Assembly: GCA_020723105.1 (NCBI GenBank)
Contig: DYJL01000014.1
Span: 1-64,000, forward strand
DNA: 64,000 nucleotides
Source: Nitrospira japonica
GTDB lineage: Bacteria; Nitrospirota; Thermodesulfovibrionia; UBA6902
Reading direction: 5' to 3'
The notes under the pieces are model-generated. The model was not told the DNA's origin and searched no databases. It worked only from the letters and a program-made list of their open reading frames with translations. Shown in pieces: positions 1 through 8,678 of this stretch (positions within the stretch are counted from its first letter, which is position 1; the number at the start of each line of letters is the position of its first letter). The position numbers and the translations under genes are program-made.

Positions 1-70
1 GTCAACGATTTGTTTTTACTTCTACCTACGGTAACATTTTTTATGAGTCAATTCGAGAGGACTAAAAGTA

Positions 71-100
71 TTGACAGATTTACAACCAATAATTTATACT
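71..100 (+). promoter_or_regulatory. sigma-70 type promoter of the LamG lipoprotein gene
   Basis: A perfect -35 box TTGACA (71-76) and a -10 box TATACT (95-100) are separated by 18 bp. The predicted start near 107 gives a leader of about 48 nt ending in the AGGAGG ribosome site before the ATG at 155. Seen directly; activity is inferred. The first 70 bases of the window show no gene. Confidence 0.7.
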
Positions 101-154
101 TTTCAAACATTCCGATAATCTCGCTTTTAATTTTTAATATTATTAGGAGGATAG

Positions 155-1108
155 ATGAAACAGCTTCATGAGATTAAGAAAAAATTACCGCTATTATTAC
201 TGTTTGGTATCTTAATGTTATGTTTGGGTTTTGTACTAATAAATTGTGGTAAGGGCCCGCTGAGTAAGATTATCAATTCCGATGCCGGACAATTTGCGAT
301 TGATTTTGGTGATACATCGAATGGTGCGTCAAGCGCAGTTTTCTTTGTGACTGAAGAACTTCTTAAGAGGCAGGGTACAGAAGTGACTGTAGAAGCCTGG
401 GTTAAAAGAAAAACAGCAGCCCTTAATGGAGCTGTGTTCTCACGTCATAATGCAGAAGGTGTATTTATGTGGATTAATGATAATGAGCCCAAATTTGCTA
501 TAAGATTAGTAAGTGGTACAAGTACAGATTTCGTTGTCGAGAGCAATGTTTCGCTATCTGCAAATACATGGTATCATCTTGCAGGCGTTCTTGCTAATGC
601 TGCGCATTCTCATCCATCAAGTACAAGCTGTTCACCGACGGTTATGGCTGAAACACCGCATTTAGATATTTATGTAGATGGAGAATTTAAAAACTGTGCA
701 ACGACAGGATCACGTTCTATGGCTGATTTAACATGTACTGCTGCTACCTTAGGTGGTGGGACATGTGAAGGTGATACTCTTGGTGTGGGTGTCTTGATAG
801 GCAGTGCTTCTTCGGATGGCATGGGAAACACTTTTAATAGCATAATTGATGAAGTCAGATATTGGACTGCAGAAAGAACAGAGACGCAAATACAAGCCTG
901 TATGAATCAGGAGCTTATTAGCCATAATAGCGGAGATTGTGGTGTAAATAACAGCAACCTGGCAGGCTATATGCGGTTTAATGAAGGCAAAGGATCTGCC
1001 CCCTCTGATTGGACTGGTTTGGGTTCAGGAAGTAAAGAAAGTCCTTCCGGTACGATTGGCTGGGAAGGAGGTTGGGTGAGCGGAGCTCCTATTACAAGGA
1101 AAGATTAA
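155..1108 (+). CDS. LamG/concanavalin A-like domain lipoprotein
   Basis: This 317-residue protein starts with a basic stretch, a hydrophobic segment (11-30) and a lipobox LINC with the lipidation cysteine at residue 31, so it should be an exported, lipid-anchored protein. The rest fits one LamG-type jelly-roll domain: phrases such as VTVEAWVKR, TWYHLAGV, LDIYVDGE and IIDEVRYW are the usual strand signatures of this fold, which in other proteins binds glycans or extracellular matrix. Two loops carry extra cysteines. It has its own strong promoter and an AGGAGG ribosome site. It faces the convergent glycosyltransferase gene across a shared terminator. The ligand is unknown. Confidence 0.8.
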   Translation: MKQLHEIKKKLPLLLLFGILMLCLGFVLINCGKGPLSKIINSDAGQFAIDFGDTSNGASSAVFFVTEELLKRQGTEVTVEAWVKRKTAALNGAVFSRHNAEGVFMWINDNEPKFAIRLVSGTSTDFVVESNVSLSANTWYHLAGVLANAAHSHPSSTSCSPTVMAETPHLDIYVDGEFKNCATTGSRSMADLTCTAATLGGGTCEGDTLGVGVLIGSASSDGMGNTFNSIIDEVRYWTAERTETQIQACMNQELISHNSGDCGVNNSNLAGYMRFNEGKGSAPSDWTGLGSGSKESPSGTIGWEGGWVSGAPITRKD

Positions 1109-1140
1109 TTAACTGAAAATAATTTAAAGAATTTTTAAAA

Positions 1141-1169
1141 GGGAGACGTTTAATCGTCTCCCTTTTTTT
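1141..1169. terminator. rho-independent terminator, probably bidirectional
   Basis: GGGAGACG (1141-1148), a 6-nt loop and CGTCTCCC (1155-1162) form a perfect 8-bp stem followed by seven T on the plus strand. A-rich sequence on the other side gives a weaker U-tract for the minus strand. It sits between two convergent genes. Confidence 0.88.
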
Positions 1170-1188
1170 ATGTGCAGCCTTAACTAAT

Positions 1189-2124
1189 TTACTTCTTATC
1201 AGGTTCTTTTAAAACATATAGAGGCTTTCGCTGGCTTTCATGATAAGAATTTACAAGCATTTCTCCAAGAAGCCCCATTCCTATAAGTTGTATGCCAATA
1301 ATAATGAGGAGAGTCCCAAGAAGGAGCATTGGTCTTGTTCCTATCGGATGTCCTAAGAACCATTCTATGACAAGATATGTATTAATTATTAATCCGAGAA
1401 TTCCTGTAAAGAGACCAATGGGTCCAAAGGCCTGCATAGGTTTTGTGGAATATCCCTGCAGGAATTTTACTGTTATTAAATCAAGAATTACCATCAGCGT
1501 TCGTGAAATCCCGTATTTTGATTTACCATGACGCCGTGGATGATGCATGGTTTCAATTTCTTTTATCTTTACCCCATACCAGCTTGCAACTGCAGGAATA
1601 AACCTGTGCAGTTCCCCATAGATATTTATATTTTTTACAACATCAGCTTTATATGCTTTTAAACCAGAACCGTAATCACGCAGTTTCACACCGGTGACCT
1701 TGCTAATAAGCCAGTTGGCAATTATAGATGGAAATCTTCTGATAATAAACGGATCCTGCCTTTTTTTTCTCCAACCATTGACAACATCATAGTCTCCAAT
1801 CAGAGAAACTAATCTGGGGATGTCTTCTGGATCATTCTGGAGATCTCCATCAATTGTAACAATCACATCGCCCTTTGCATGATCAAAACCTGCTGCCCAT
1901 GCAGCAGCTTTGCCAAAGTTACGCCTGAAACGTAACAATTTTACTTTTGAATCTTTTTGTTCATAGGGTTCAAGAAGATTCAGAGTTTTGTCAGTACTTC
2001 CGTCATCAATGAACAGAAGTTCATGATCGTAATTTTGTGTATTCATTACAGACTTGAGCGCAGCATAAAGTTTCTCAATATTTTCTTCCTCGTTGTGTAA
2101 TGGAACAATTATGGTTACTAACAT
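1189..2124 (-). CDS. family 2 glycosyltransferase, polyprenyl-phosphate type
   Basis: The N-terminal GT-A domain has the PLHNEEEN entry motif and the DGDLQNDPED metal/nucleotide-sugar motif of dolichol/undecaprenyl-phosphate sugar transferases (DPM1/ArnC-like). Two C-terminal hydrophobic segments follow, as in ArnC/GtrB relatives that load a sugar onto a lipid carrier at the inner membrane. I place the start at 2124 (MLVTIIVPLHNE) because an AAAGGA ribosome site lies just upstream; an in-frame ATG at 2154 would add ten residues with no homologous role. The sugar cannot be read from sequence. Neighbouring radical SAM and phosphatase-superfamily genes suggest envelope glycolipid work (inference). 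Confidence 0.88.
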   Translation of the reverse strand: MLVTIIVPLHNEEENIEKLYAALKSVMNTQNYDHELLFIDDGSTDKTLNLLEPYEQKDSKVKLLRFRRNFGKAAAWAAGFDHAKGDVIVTIDGDLQNDPEDIPRLVSLIGDYDVVNGWRKKRQDPFIIRRFPSIIANWLISKVTGVKLRDYGSGLKAYKADVVKNINIYGELHRFIPAVASWYGVKIKEIETMHHPRRHGKSKYGISRTLMVILDLITVKFLQGYSTKPMQAFGPIGLFTGILGLIINTYLVIEWFLGHPIGTRPMLLLGTLLIIIGIQLIGMGLLGEMLVNSYHESQRKPLYVLKEPDKK

Positions 2125-2227
2125 ATTTTCCTTTCTTTCAGGCAAAAAAAGCATAACGTCCGTCCATTAATGGTGGGGGAGAGGGGGTGGAAATGTCGGC
2201 AGTATTCCCTACGCAAGAATAACAAAA

Positions 2228-3670
2228 TTATACCTTTGAGACAAATAGTTCATTATAAATTATTCTTACACTTTCTATTGCGGAGACTTTATATGGATAT
2301 ATCCTGTATCTGTAAACATACCCTTTCCAGAATTTCCTGATCCTGTTATAAATAGGACGCAGAGGAAGTTTTATCAGAACATTTTTAATCAGAGGCATCA
2401 GTGATGGAAATTCTACAGCAACTCCCAGAAGATGCATGAAATTTTCCAACTGTCTCCTGTCTTTCAAGGTAAGAATAATCCGCTCATGGTAAGTTTCAGG
2501 ATATTGTATGCCAGGATCGAAAAAGCCGTTAGCTACTGAATAGTCATATATAGCCGTTTTGGGATATGGCGTGAGCAAAAATGCATCACAAAATGTCGGT
2601 TTGCATTGTACGGTCAACGCCCATGTTTCCATAGCGGTTTCAAGGGTTTCATGGGGAGCACCAATAATATTGTATAAAGAAAATTTTACATTTTTATCTC
2701 TCAATATTTTGATTCCCTTAACAATCTGTTCTTTACTCATTTTTCTATTTAACACTTTGTTTCTTATAAAGTCATTACCTGATTCTATCCCTATTCCAAT
2801 ATAATATAATCCGGCTGTTATCAGATCGTCAATTACATCTGCATTAATAATCTCCGGTCTCATGAGGCAATAAAATGGAATACCTATCTCTTTAGGATAC
2901 TTCTCTGAAAATTCTTTTATCCATTTTTTATTTACTGTGAGAATCTCGTCTCTGAATATAAGATATTCAATTTTTGGATAATCTCTTTTTAATTCCTTTA
3001 ATTCATTAATGACATGGTCCACGCTCCTCTGACGGAAAACAGGATCTCCTTTTAGTCTCATTTTATGCAATTGGTGGTTATGGCAATACGTACAATTAAA
3101 TGGGCAGCCTTGACTGGTCATTACTGTTGCTGTTCTTGCGAGCTGATAATCTTTATATCTATTGTACAGACTTCTATCAGGGGGTGGAAGAATATCAAGA
3201 TTTTTTATAAGAGGACGTTGCTCATTCTTATATATTTTTCCATCAACCTTAACCCACCAGTTTTTTACATTTGTTATATCTTCTCCTTTTTCCAGTTTAT
3301 TAATAAATTCTGGCATGGCCTCAAACCCTTCCCCTCTGCATACAGCATCTACTCCATCTTCTTCAACCATTTCAGGGGAAAAAGTTGTATGTGGTCCTCC
3401 GAACATAGCAAAAAAACTATATTTTTCTTTTAGTTTTCTATTCCAGTCTAAATATGTCTTGTGTCCTCCGCTAAAAGTAGTATATGCAACTATATCAGGT
3501 TTAAATTCCTCAAAGGTTCTTTCAACTTCCTTATAATTCACCCCTGCTATATCACATTGATGTCCGTGTTGTTTCAGGACTGCAGAGAGCCACATGGGAC
3601 CAAAAGTAACGAATCCTCCGCTTAATAACATAGTCCTGTCAATATGGGCTATAAATAGAATACGACTCAT
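2228..3670 (-). CDS. B12-binding-domain radical SAM protein
   Basis: The 480-residue protein has an N-terminal cobalamin-binding-like Rossmann domain (about 1-150, with FGGPHTTFSPE) followed by a radical SAM barrel. The iron-sulfur motif CPFNCTYC is the canonical CX3CX2C that binds the 4Fe-4S cluster cleaving S-adenosylmethionine. GIGIESGND is the usual second SAM-contact segment. The C-terminal 120 residues are basic. Members often carry out methylations or carbon-skeleton changes on lipids, hopanoids or natural products; the substrate here is unknown. It has a good promoter upstream and is divergent from the phosphatase-superfamily gene. Confidence 0.87.
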   Translation of the reverse strand: MSRILFIAHIDRTMLLSGGFVTFGPMWLSAVLKQHGHQCDIAGVNYKEVERTFEEFKPDIVAYTTFSGGHKTYLDWNRKLKEKYSFFAMFGGPHTTFSPEMVEEDGVDAVCRGEGFEAMPEFINKLEKGEDITNVKNWWVKVDGKIYKNEQRPLIKNLDILPPPDRSLYNRYKDYQLARTATVMTSQGCPFNCTYCHNHQLHKMRLKGDPVFRQRSVDHVINELKELKRDYPKIEYLIFRDEILTVNKKWIKEFSEKYPKEIGIPFYCLMRPEIINADVIDDLITAGLYYIGIGIESGNDFIRNKVLNRKMSKEQIVKGIKILRDKNVKFSLYNIIGAPHETLETAMETWALTVQCKPTFCDAFLLTPYPKTAIYDYSVANGFFDPGIQYPETYHERIILTLKDRRQLENFMHLLGVAVEFPSLMPLIKNVLIKLPLRPIYNRIRKFWKGYVYRYRIYPYKVSAIESVRIIYNELFVSKV

Positions 3671-3726
3671 AAACCCTTCCCCCTACGATTCTCAATAGAT
3701 TATAGTATTATAAAAATATATTATTT

Positions 3727-3756
3727 ATAATATGTAATCTAATTTTTTATTGTCAA
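3727..3756 (-). promoter_or_regulatory. sigma-70 type promoter of the radical SAM gene
   Basis: Read on the minus strand, TTGACA (3756-3751) and TATTAT (3732-3727) are 18 bp apart, about 57 nt upstream of the ATG at 3670, in a very AT-rich divergent intergenic region. A weaker plus-strand pair (TTGTCA at 3750-3755, TAATTT at 3773-3778) overlaps it and could serve the divergent gene at 3866. Confidence 0.65.
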
Positions 3757-3865
3757 GTTGCTTTATATTGTTTAATTTAAATGAAATAAATTTTACAATT
3801 AATTGTAATTCATTTATCCTAAAAAAGTCTAAGAAATAATATGTTAAGGAAGAGGTAATATAAAA

Positions 3866-5764
3866 ATGACAACTGAAGGTTTATTAAAGATATCCGAAAA
3901 TCCTAACTATAAGAAGGTAATACTTCTTGGAATGGATGGGCTGGATCCAAAGATATTAAGTTATTTAATGCAGAGAGGGGAGTTGCCGAATTTTTTAAGA
4001 CTTAGACGGATGGGGGGGTATTCACCGTTGATAACCAGTAATCCAGCTCAAAGTCCTGTTGCATGGGCATCCATTGCTACTGGTAATAACCCCGGGTACC
4101 ACGGTATATTTGACTTCTTAAACAGGAGAATAACTGATTATATGCCGGAACTGGCTATATTAAAAATCAATCCTAAAAATATTTTTGGAAAAAGAGAAGC
4201 AATGTTTTTACCTGTTATGAATGGAGATACATTCTGGGACTATACATCAGCTCAAAATATCCCGTCGACGGTTTTGAAATGGCCTATGACTTTCCAGCCA
4301 AGACAAAATCAGGCAAGACTGTATGCAGGACTTGGTGTGCCAGATATCAGGGGTGGTCTTGGTAAATACGCTTTCTATACATCTAAGGATATTACTAAAA
4401 ATGACGAAGGTTATGAAAAAGTTATAAAAGTACATATAAATGGTGATCTTATTAAAACTCATGTGTTTGGCCCTAATATTTCCAAACTAATGTCAAGAGA
4501 ACTTGCTAACACAGAAATGAAGATTAAAGTTCTGTCCGAAGATAGCGTTGAGATAACCATAGACGATAAGATCGTTTTAATAAAAAGAGGCACATATAGT
4601 GGTTGGATTGAGGTTAAGTTTAAGCTTGGAATGATGAAGACAGCATCGGGTATTGTGAAATTTTATTTAAACTGCGTCAAACCGGTATTTGAATTATATA
4701 TGACAGCGGTACAAATAAACCCGAGGGATCCTGCATTTGTAATTTCAACCCCGGATGATTATATAAAAGAACTTGCAGATAATTTGGGTTGTTTCTATAC
4801 ACTTGGCATGCCTGAGGATACAAAAGCTCTTGAAGAGGGAAGAATAGACGAAGAGGCTTTTATAACAATGTGTGATGAAATCATCTATGAACAGGAAAAA
4901 ATGCTATGGCATGAATTTAATAAATTTAAGGAGGGACTGCTTGCTGCAGCATTTTTCTCGACTGATCGGATACAACATATTTTTTGGGTTACAAAAGATC
5001 CCGAGCATCCACTTTATGACAAAGCATATGCTCATAAATACGGGCGGGTTATTGATGACTATTATTGTAGAATGGACAGAATTCTTGGTGAAATTATTAA
5101 CCACGCTGACGATAAAACAGCACTTATGGTTTTTTCGGATCATGGCTTTTCTACCTTCAGACGGGCTGTACATATAAATTCATGGTTGGTCCAGAATGGT
5201 TTTATGAAACTTACTCAGAAAATACCCTCAGACGCAAAGGATGGAGGTGGTCTCTTTCAATATGTGGACTGGAAAAAAACAAAGGCTTATGCTCTTGGTT
5301 TTGGGAGTATTTATTTGAATATAAAAGGTAGAGAAAGACAGGGTGTTCTTGAAAAGGGAGCAGAAGCGGGAACTGTTGCTGAACAGATTAGAGATAAACT
5401 TGTTACATTGGCAGACCCTGAGAATGGTCAGTCTGCCATCAAGAGGGTCTATAGGAATAATGATATATATTCCGGGAGTGAGGCCAATAATGCGCCTGAT
5501 ATTGTCGTTGGATTTCAGGATGGTTACAGAGCTTCGTGGCAAACCGCCGTTGGTGGTTCTCCTGATGAGATATTCTCAGACAATTTAAAAAAGTGGAGTG
5601 GGGACCATATTGTGGACCCTTCAATTGTTCCTGGTATTTTTCTGACAAATTTCAAAATAAATACTGGGAGGCCGTCTCTTATTGACATAGCTCCAACTGT
5701 TTTATCCTGTTTTGGAATGACTGCCTCAGATATGGAAGGAAAGAACCTATTTGTAGAGAAATAA
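3866..5764 (+). CDS. alkaline-phosphatase-superfamily phosphodiesterase/nucleotide pyrophosphatase-like protein
   Basis: The 632-residue protein shows the metal-site pattern of the type I phosphodiesterase family. LGMDGLDP near the N-terminus gives the first metal-binding Asp. The nucleophile segment is NPAQSPVAWASIATG, and FSDHGF holds the later metal ligands Asp-His. The end, IDIAPTVLSCFGM, is the common closing motif. There is no signal peptide, so the enzyme is probably cytoplasmic. A GGAAGAGG ribosome site precedes the ATG. Its last 18 bp overlap the convergent PEP-CTERM gene. Substrates in this family range from nucleotides to phospholipid head groups; the true one is not evident. Confidence 0.85.
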   Translation: MTTEGLLKISENPNYKKVILLGMDGLDPKILSYLMQRGELPNFLRLRRMGGYSPLITSNPAQSPVAWASIATGNNPGYHGIFDFLNRRITDYMPELAILKINPKNIFGKREAMFLPVMNGDTFWDYTSAQNIPSTVLKWPMTFQPRQNQARLYAGLGVPDIRGGLGKYAFYTSKDITKNDEGYEKVIKVHINGDLIKTHVFGPNISKLMSRELANTEMKIKVLSEDSVEITIDDKIVLIKRGTYSGWIEVKFKLGMMKTASGIVKFYLNCVKPVFELYMTAVQINPRDPAFVISTPDDYIKELADNLGCFYTLGMPEDTKALEEGRIDEEAFITMCDEIIYEQEKMLWHEFNKFKEGLLAAAFFSTDRIQHIFWVTKDPEHPLYDKAYAHKYGRVIDDYYCRMDRILGEIINHADDKTALMVFSDHGFSTFRRAVHINSWLVQNGFMKLTQKIPSDAKDGGGLFQYVDWKKTKAYALGFGSIYLNIKGRERQGVLEKGAEAGTVAEQIRDKLVTLADPENGQSAIKRVYRNNDIYSGSEANNAPDIVVGFQDGYRASWQTAVGGSPDEIFSDNLKKWSGDHIVDPSIVPGIFLTNFKINTGRPSLIDIAPTVLSCFGMTASDMEGKNLFVEK

Positions 5765-6508
5765 AGCGCGCTCTCTATCCATTATTGCTTGCTTACTTGC
5801 GTGCTGATTTTTTCTTTTAAGATAAAATCTGCTGACTAACATTACTCCCCCAATAACAAAGAGGGCAGAACTTACTGGTTCAGGGACCACGTTTACATTC
5901 AAACCAAAACTGCTAACCTTATTGCCGCTACCGTGGTTGATTGTAGCAACGGTAGTTATTGAATAAGGATTGAAGATGGAGAGGGTAACTGTGTTAGAAC
6001 CGTTGAATGCGCCAGAACCATACGTCCCAAAACTTCCAATTAGTGTTTCAGTACCAAATGCTGCATTTGTGCTGTCAATATATGTATTAAAACTGGTTGC
6101 ACCGCGAGTGGTACCACCTACTTTTGATTCAAAAACAGATGCTCCTGACGGCAAAAAATCAGTAGCAGTAAACATTATAGTGAGCGTACCGCCACCCTGT
6201 GAGCTGCTTACATCAACAGAATTTAGATTCATTACCGGAAACGAAGAGGTACCTAAGAAAGGCGTTACAAAACCTGTTGTTACATTAAGATTGAAATAAC
6301 CTACGGGCCCGAGATATCCAACTCCACCAATAATGCCTATAAGTGCGTCATTGGGTCCTTCATCAACAACCATTATCGTTGTTGAGCCATCAGATAGCTG
6401 TAGTGTGGGCATCGAATGAGCAACCTGAATACTTATAAGTATGAAGATAATAGAAACTATCATTGGTTTTGTTATTCCTATCATTTTATCCCTGATCCAA
6501 TTAATCAT
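5747..6508 (-). CDS. PEP-CTERM sorting-domain protein
   Basis: This 253-residue protein has an N-terminal signal segment (about 13-31, ending VAHS) and a beta-rich, Gly/Ser/Thr-rich middle. Its C-terminal sorting signal is VPEP at 208-211, then a hydrophobic helix and a basic stop (FYLKRKN). In known systems an exosortase (EpsH/XrtA) recognises VPEP and the protein goes to the envelope or extracellular matrix. A tail of about 18 residues after the basic stop is longer than usual and lies partly inside the convergent phosphatase-superfamily gene. AGAGGA precedes the ATG. It follows the small Cys protein by 51 bp, probably in the same sigma-54 transcript. No exosortase gene is in the window. 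Confidence 0.88.
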   Translation of the reverse strand: MINWIRDKMIGITKPMIVSIIFILISIQVAHSMPTLQLSDGSTTIMVVDEGPNDALIGIIGGVGYLGPVGYFNLNVTTGFVTPFLGTSSFPVMNLNSVDVSSSQGGGTLTIMFTATDFLPSGASVFESKVGGTTRGATSFNTYIDSTNAAFGTETLIGSFGTYGSGAFNGSNTVTLSIFNPYSITTVATINHGSGNKVSSFGLNVNVVPEPVSSALFVIGGVMLVSRFYLKRKNQHASKQAIMDRERALFLYK

Positions 6509-6559
6509 GTTGGTGTCCTCTTTATAATTCGAATTGATAGATGTAAGGTTTATTGTTAA

Positions 6560-6793
6560 TTATTCGGTTATTGCTATATTGAGGTTTGCTGCTATTTTCT
6601 TTTCCCCATTTCCTATATTTTTACCGTTACCATTTCCATTCTTTTTGCTATAAATTTCGCAATGCTCAAAATTATTACTGCATAAATTTACGGCTCTCTC
6701 TATATATTGGCTATCCATCTTGACACAATAGCAATTTTCAAAGGGCTCAAGAAGGAAAGGACAAAGTTTTTTATTAATAGTAGAAGTTAGCAT
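6560..6793 (-). CDS. small cysteine-containing protein of unknown function
   Basis: This 77-residue protein has an excellent AAAGGAG ribosome site. Its first half holds a Cys pattern (LCPF, CYCVKM, LCSNN, HCEIY) that looks like a small metal-binding or disulfide module. The second half is low complexity (repeated Gly-Asn and Lys). It has no signal peptide. It is the first gene behind the sigma-54 promoter at 6824-6839 and precedes the PEP-CTERM gene. I recognise no named family; the position suggests a regulatory or accessory role in the same response (inference). Confidence 0.72.
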   Translation of the reverse strand: MLTSTINKKLCPFLLEPFENCYCVKMDSQYIERAVNLCSNNFEHCEIYSKKNGNGNGKNIGNGEKKIAANLNIAITE

Positions 6794-6823
6794 ATTTCTC
6801 CTTTCTAATTATAAAGGGAAGAA

Positions 6824-6839
6824 TGCAATACATGTGCCA
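6824..6839 (-). promoter_or_regulatory. sigma-54 (-24/-12) promoter
   Basis: On the minus strand TGGCAC (6839-6834), five bases and TTGCA (6828-6824) match the RpoN consensus, with GG and GC 12 bp apart as required. The predicted start near 6813 gives a leader of about 20 nt carrying the ribosome site of the gene at 6793. The NtrC-family activator encoded immediately upstream is the obvious partner. Confidence 0.82.
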
Positions 6840-6926
6840 GAGATTCAATATCTTTCGATATTAAAATAAAGACGATAAATTAGGGGGTTATAGATATAGC
6901 GGGAAATGATCAAATAACAAAAAAAG

Positions 6927-6964
6927 TGTGTTACACATGTGCACTATGTCACAGCAATGTGACA
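6927..6964. promoter_or_regulatory. candidate upstream activating sites for the NtrC-type regulator
   Basis: Two dyads lie here: TGTGT-T-ACACA (6927-6937) and TGTCACA-GCAA-TGTGACA (6947-6964, perfect 7-bp arms). They sit about 115-150 bp upstream of the predicted sigma-54 start, the usual enhancer distance, and directly after the stop codon of the regulator gene. A weaker dyad AATATC-N4-GATATT is at 6847-6862. Binding is inferred. Confidence 0.6.
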
Positions 6965-6980
6965 TGTCTCAATCAGATAG

Positions 6981-8678
6981 TTAACTTTGCACAATTTTAA
7001 GTTCTTTAATCTTACGATAAATGGATCGTCTGCTAATGCCTAACAGTTGGGCTGCTTTGGATTTGTTCCAATCACTTTTATTAAGAGCCTGGAGGATTAT
7101 TTGTGGATCATTAATTTCTCCATTATTATAAAAGGGCATCTCTTTTACAGTAAAGGCTGATAATTCAGGAGGCAAATGATCAAGAGTAATGGTATGCTGT
7201 TTACAAAGAATGAAGGCATGTTCTAAGGCATGTTCTAATTCTCTGATATTCCCGGGCCATGGATATTCCATAAAAAGTTTTTCTGTATCTGCGGATACTG
7301 CCTTAATCGTTTTGCTGAATTTATTATTGAATTTTTTTATAAAGTGTTCGATTAGAAATGGTATGTCTTCACGTCGTTCTCTGAGAGAGGGCAGTTGGAC
7401 TTTCATAACATTAAGTCTGTAATAAAGGTCTTCTCTGAATTCTCCACGTTTGACCTTTTTTGAAAGATCCTGATTGGTAGCTGCTATGACACGAACATCT
7501 ACCTTAACTGTTGTTGAATCTCCGACCCTCTCAAATTCTTTTTCCTGAAGAACTCTCAAAAGTTCGATCTGTATCTTTGGAGATATGTCAGAGATTTCAT
7601 CCAGAAATATAGTTCCTCCATCTGCTGTTTGGAAACGGCCTATCTTATCTTTGATTGCACCTGTAAAAGAGCCTTTGACATGTCCGAATAATTCGCTTTC
7701 AAGAAGATTTTCTGACAAGGCAGAACAGTTTACTTTAACAATAGCATTACGGCTGCGATTGCCTTTATAATGAAGTGCTTCGGCTACTAATTCTTTACCA
7801 GTCCCGCTTTCACCTGTAATCAGAACAGTAGTTTCGACATCAGAAAGGAGTTCAATAAGAGAATATATCTCCTGCATTTTTTTACTTTTTCCTACTATCT
7901 TGTGAAATTGCTGCCGTTCGTTGAGTTCACGTTCAAGACCGGACAGACGGGTTTCGTCTTTGACTACCATAATGGCCCCGGAGAATTCACCGTGGCGGTT
8001 TAAAAGAGGAGATGTTGTGAGTGTTACAACCTGTTCAGAACGGTTCTTTAATTGGCATTCCAGCCGCTCGATTTCAACAGATTTTTTTGTGTTAATGGTT
8101 TCACTAAGGGCTTCAATACATTTCCCTTTGCATTTGGTTTGCAGGGAACGAAGTTTACTGCCAATTGACTCACGATTCAGTCCGCATATATTTCGGGCTG
8201 CCTGATTGATTTCAAGAATCAATAAATCTTTGTCCACGGTAATAATGGCATCTTTTACGCTGCTAAAAATTGCCTCAAGGTTTGAACGGTATTTTTCTCT
8301 CTCATCGAGAACTGCTTTATGTTGCAGTGCAACGTCAACTGCATGGAAAAGAGAATCTTTTTGTATAGGTTTGGGAATATAATCAAAGGCACCAAGACGA
8401 ATGGCCTCAGAAGCCGTTTCAATGTTTGGATATCCTGTTATCATGATGACAGGACAATTCAACCTTTTATTTTTTATCTCGCGCAGTATATCAATACCTG
8501 TTTTCCCTCGTAATATAATATCTGCAAAAATTACATCAAAGTCCTTTTTGGAAATGCATTCCATAGCTTCATCGAAATCTTTTGCAGTACTAACTTCATA
8601 ATTTCTTGCCGTAAGAAATTTATTAAAGGTGAATCTTATGCCTTCTTCATCATCAATTATTAGGATTTTTTCCTTCAT
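6981..8678 (-). CDS. sigma-54-dependent response regulator with internal PAS domain
   Basis: The 565-residue protein has an N-terminal receiver domain (phospho-acceptor Asp53 in IFADIIL), a PAS domain (about 130-240) and an AAA+ activator domain with Walker A GESGTGKE (289-296). The sigma-54 contact loop reads GSFTGA (336-341) instead of GAFTGA, a common variant. A Fis-type helix-turn-helix closes the protein (about 530-560). The PAS part has a CKGKC pair. The start ATG overlaps the kinase stop as ATGA, so translation is coupled. The sigma-54 promoter just beyond its stop suggests it controls the small Cys and PEP-CTERM genes. Confidence 0.93.
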   Translation of the reverse strand: MKEKILIIDDEEGIRFTFNKFLTARNYEVSTAKDFDEAMECISKKDFDVIFADIILRGKTGIDILREIKNKRLNCPVIMITGYPNIETASEAIRLGAFDYIPKPIQKDSLFHAVDVALQHKAVLDEREKYRSNLEAIFSSVKDAIITVDKDLLILEINQAARNICGLNRESIGSKLRSLQTKCKGKCIEALSETINTKKSVEIERLECQLKNRSEQVVTLTTSPLLNRHGEFSGAIMVVKDETRLSGLERELNERQQFHKIVGKSKKMQEIYSLIELLSDVETTVLITGESGTGKELVAEALHYKGNRSRNAIVKVNCSALSENLLESELFGHVKGSFTGAIKDKIGRFQTADGGTIFLDEISDISPKIQIELLRVLQEKEFERVGDSTTVKVDVRVIAATNQDLSKKVKRGEFREDLYYRLNVMKVQLPSLRERREDIPFLIEHFIKKFNNKFSKTIKAVSADTEKLFMEYPWPGNIRELEHALEHAFILCKQHTITLDHLPPELSAFTVKEMPFYNNGEINDPQIILQALNKSDWNKSKAAQLLGISRRSIYRKIKELKIVQS

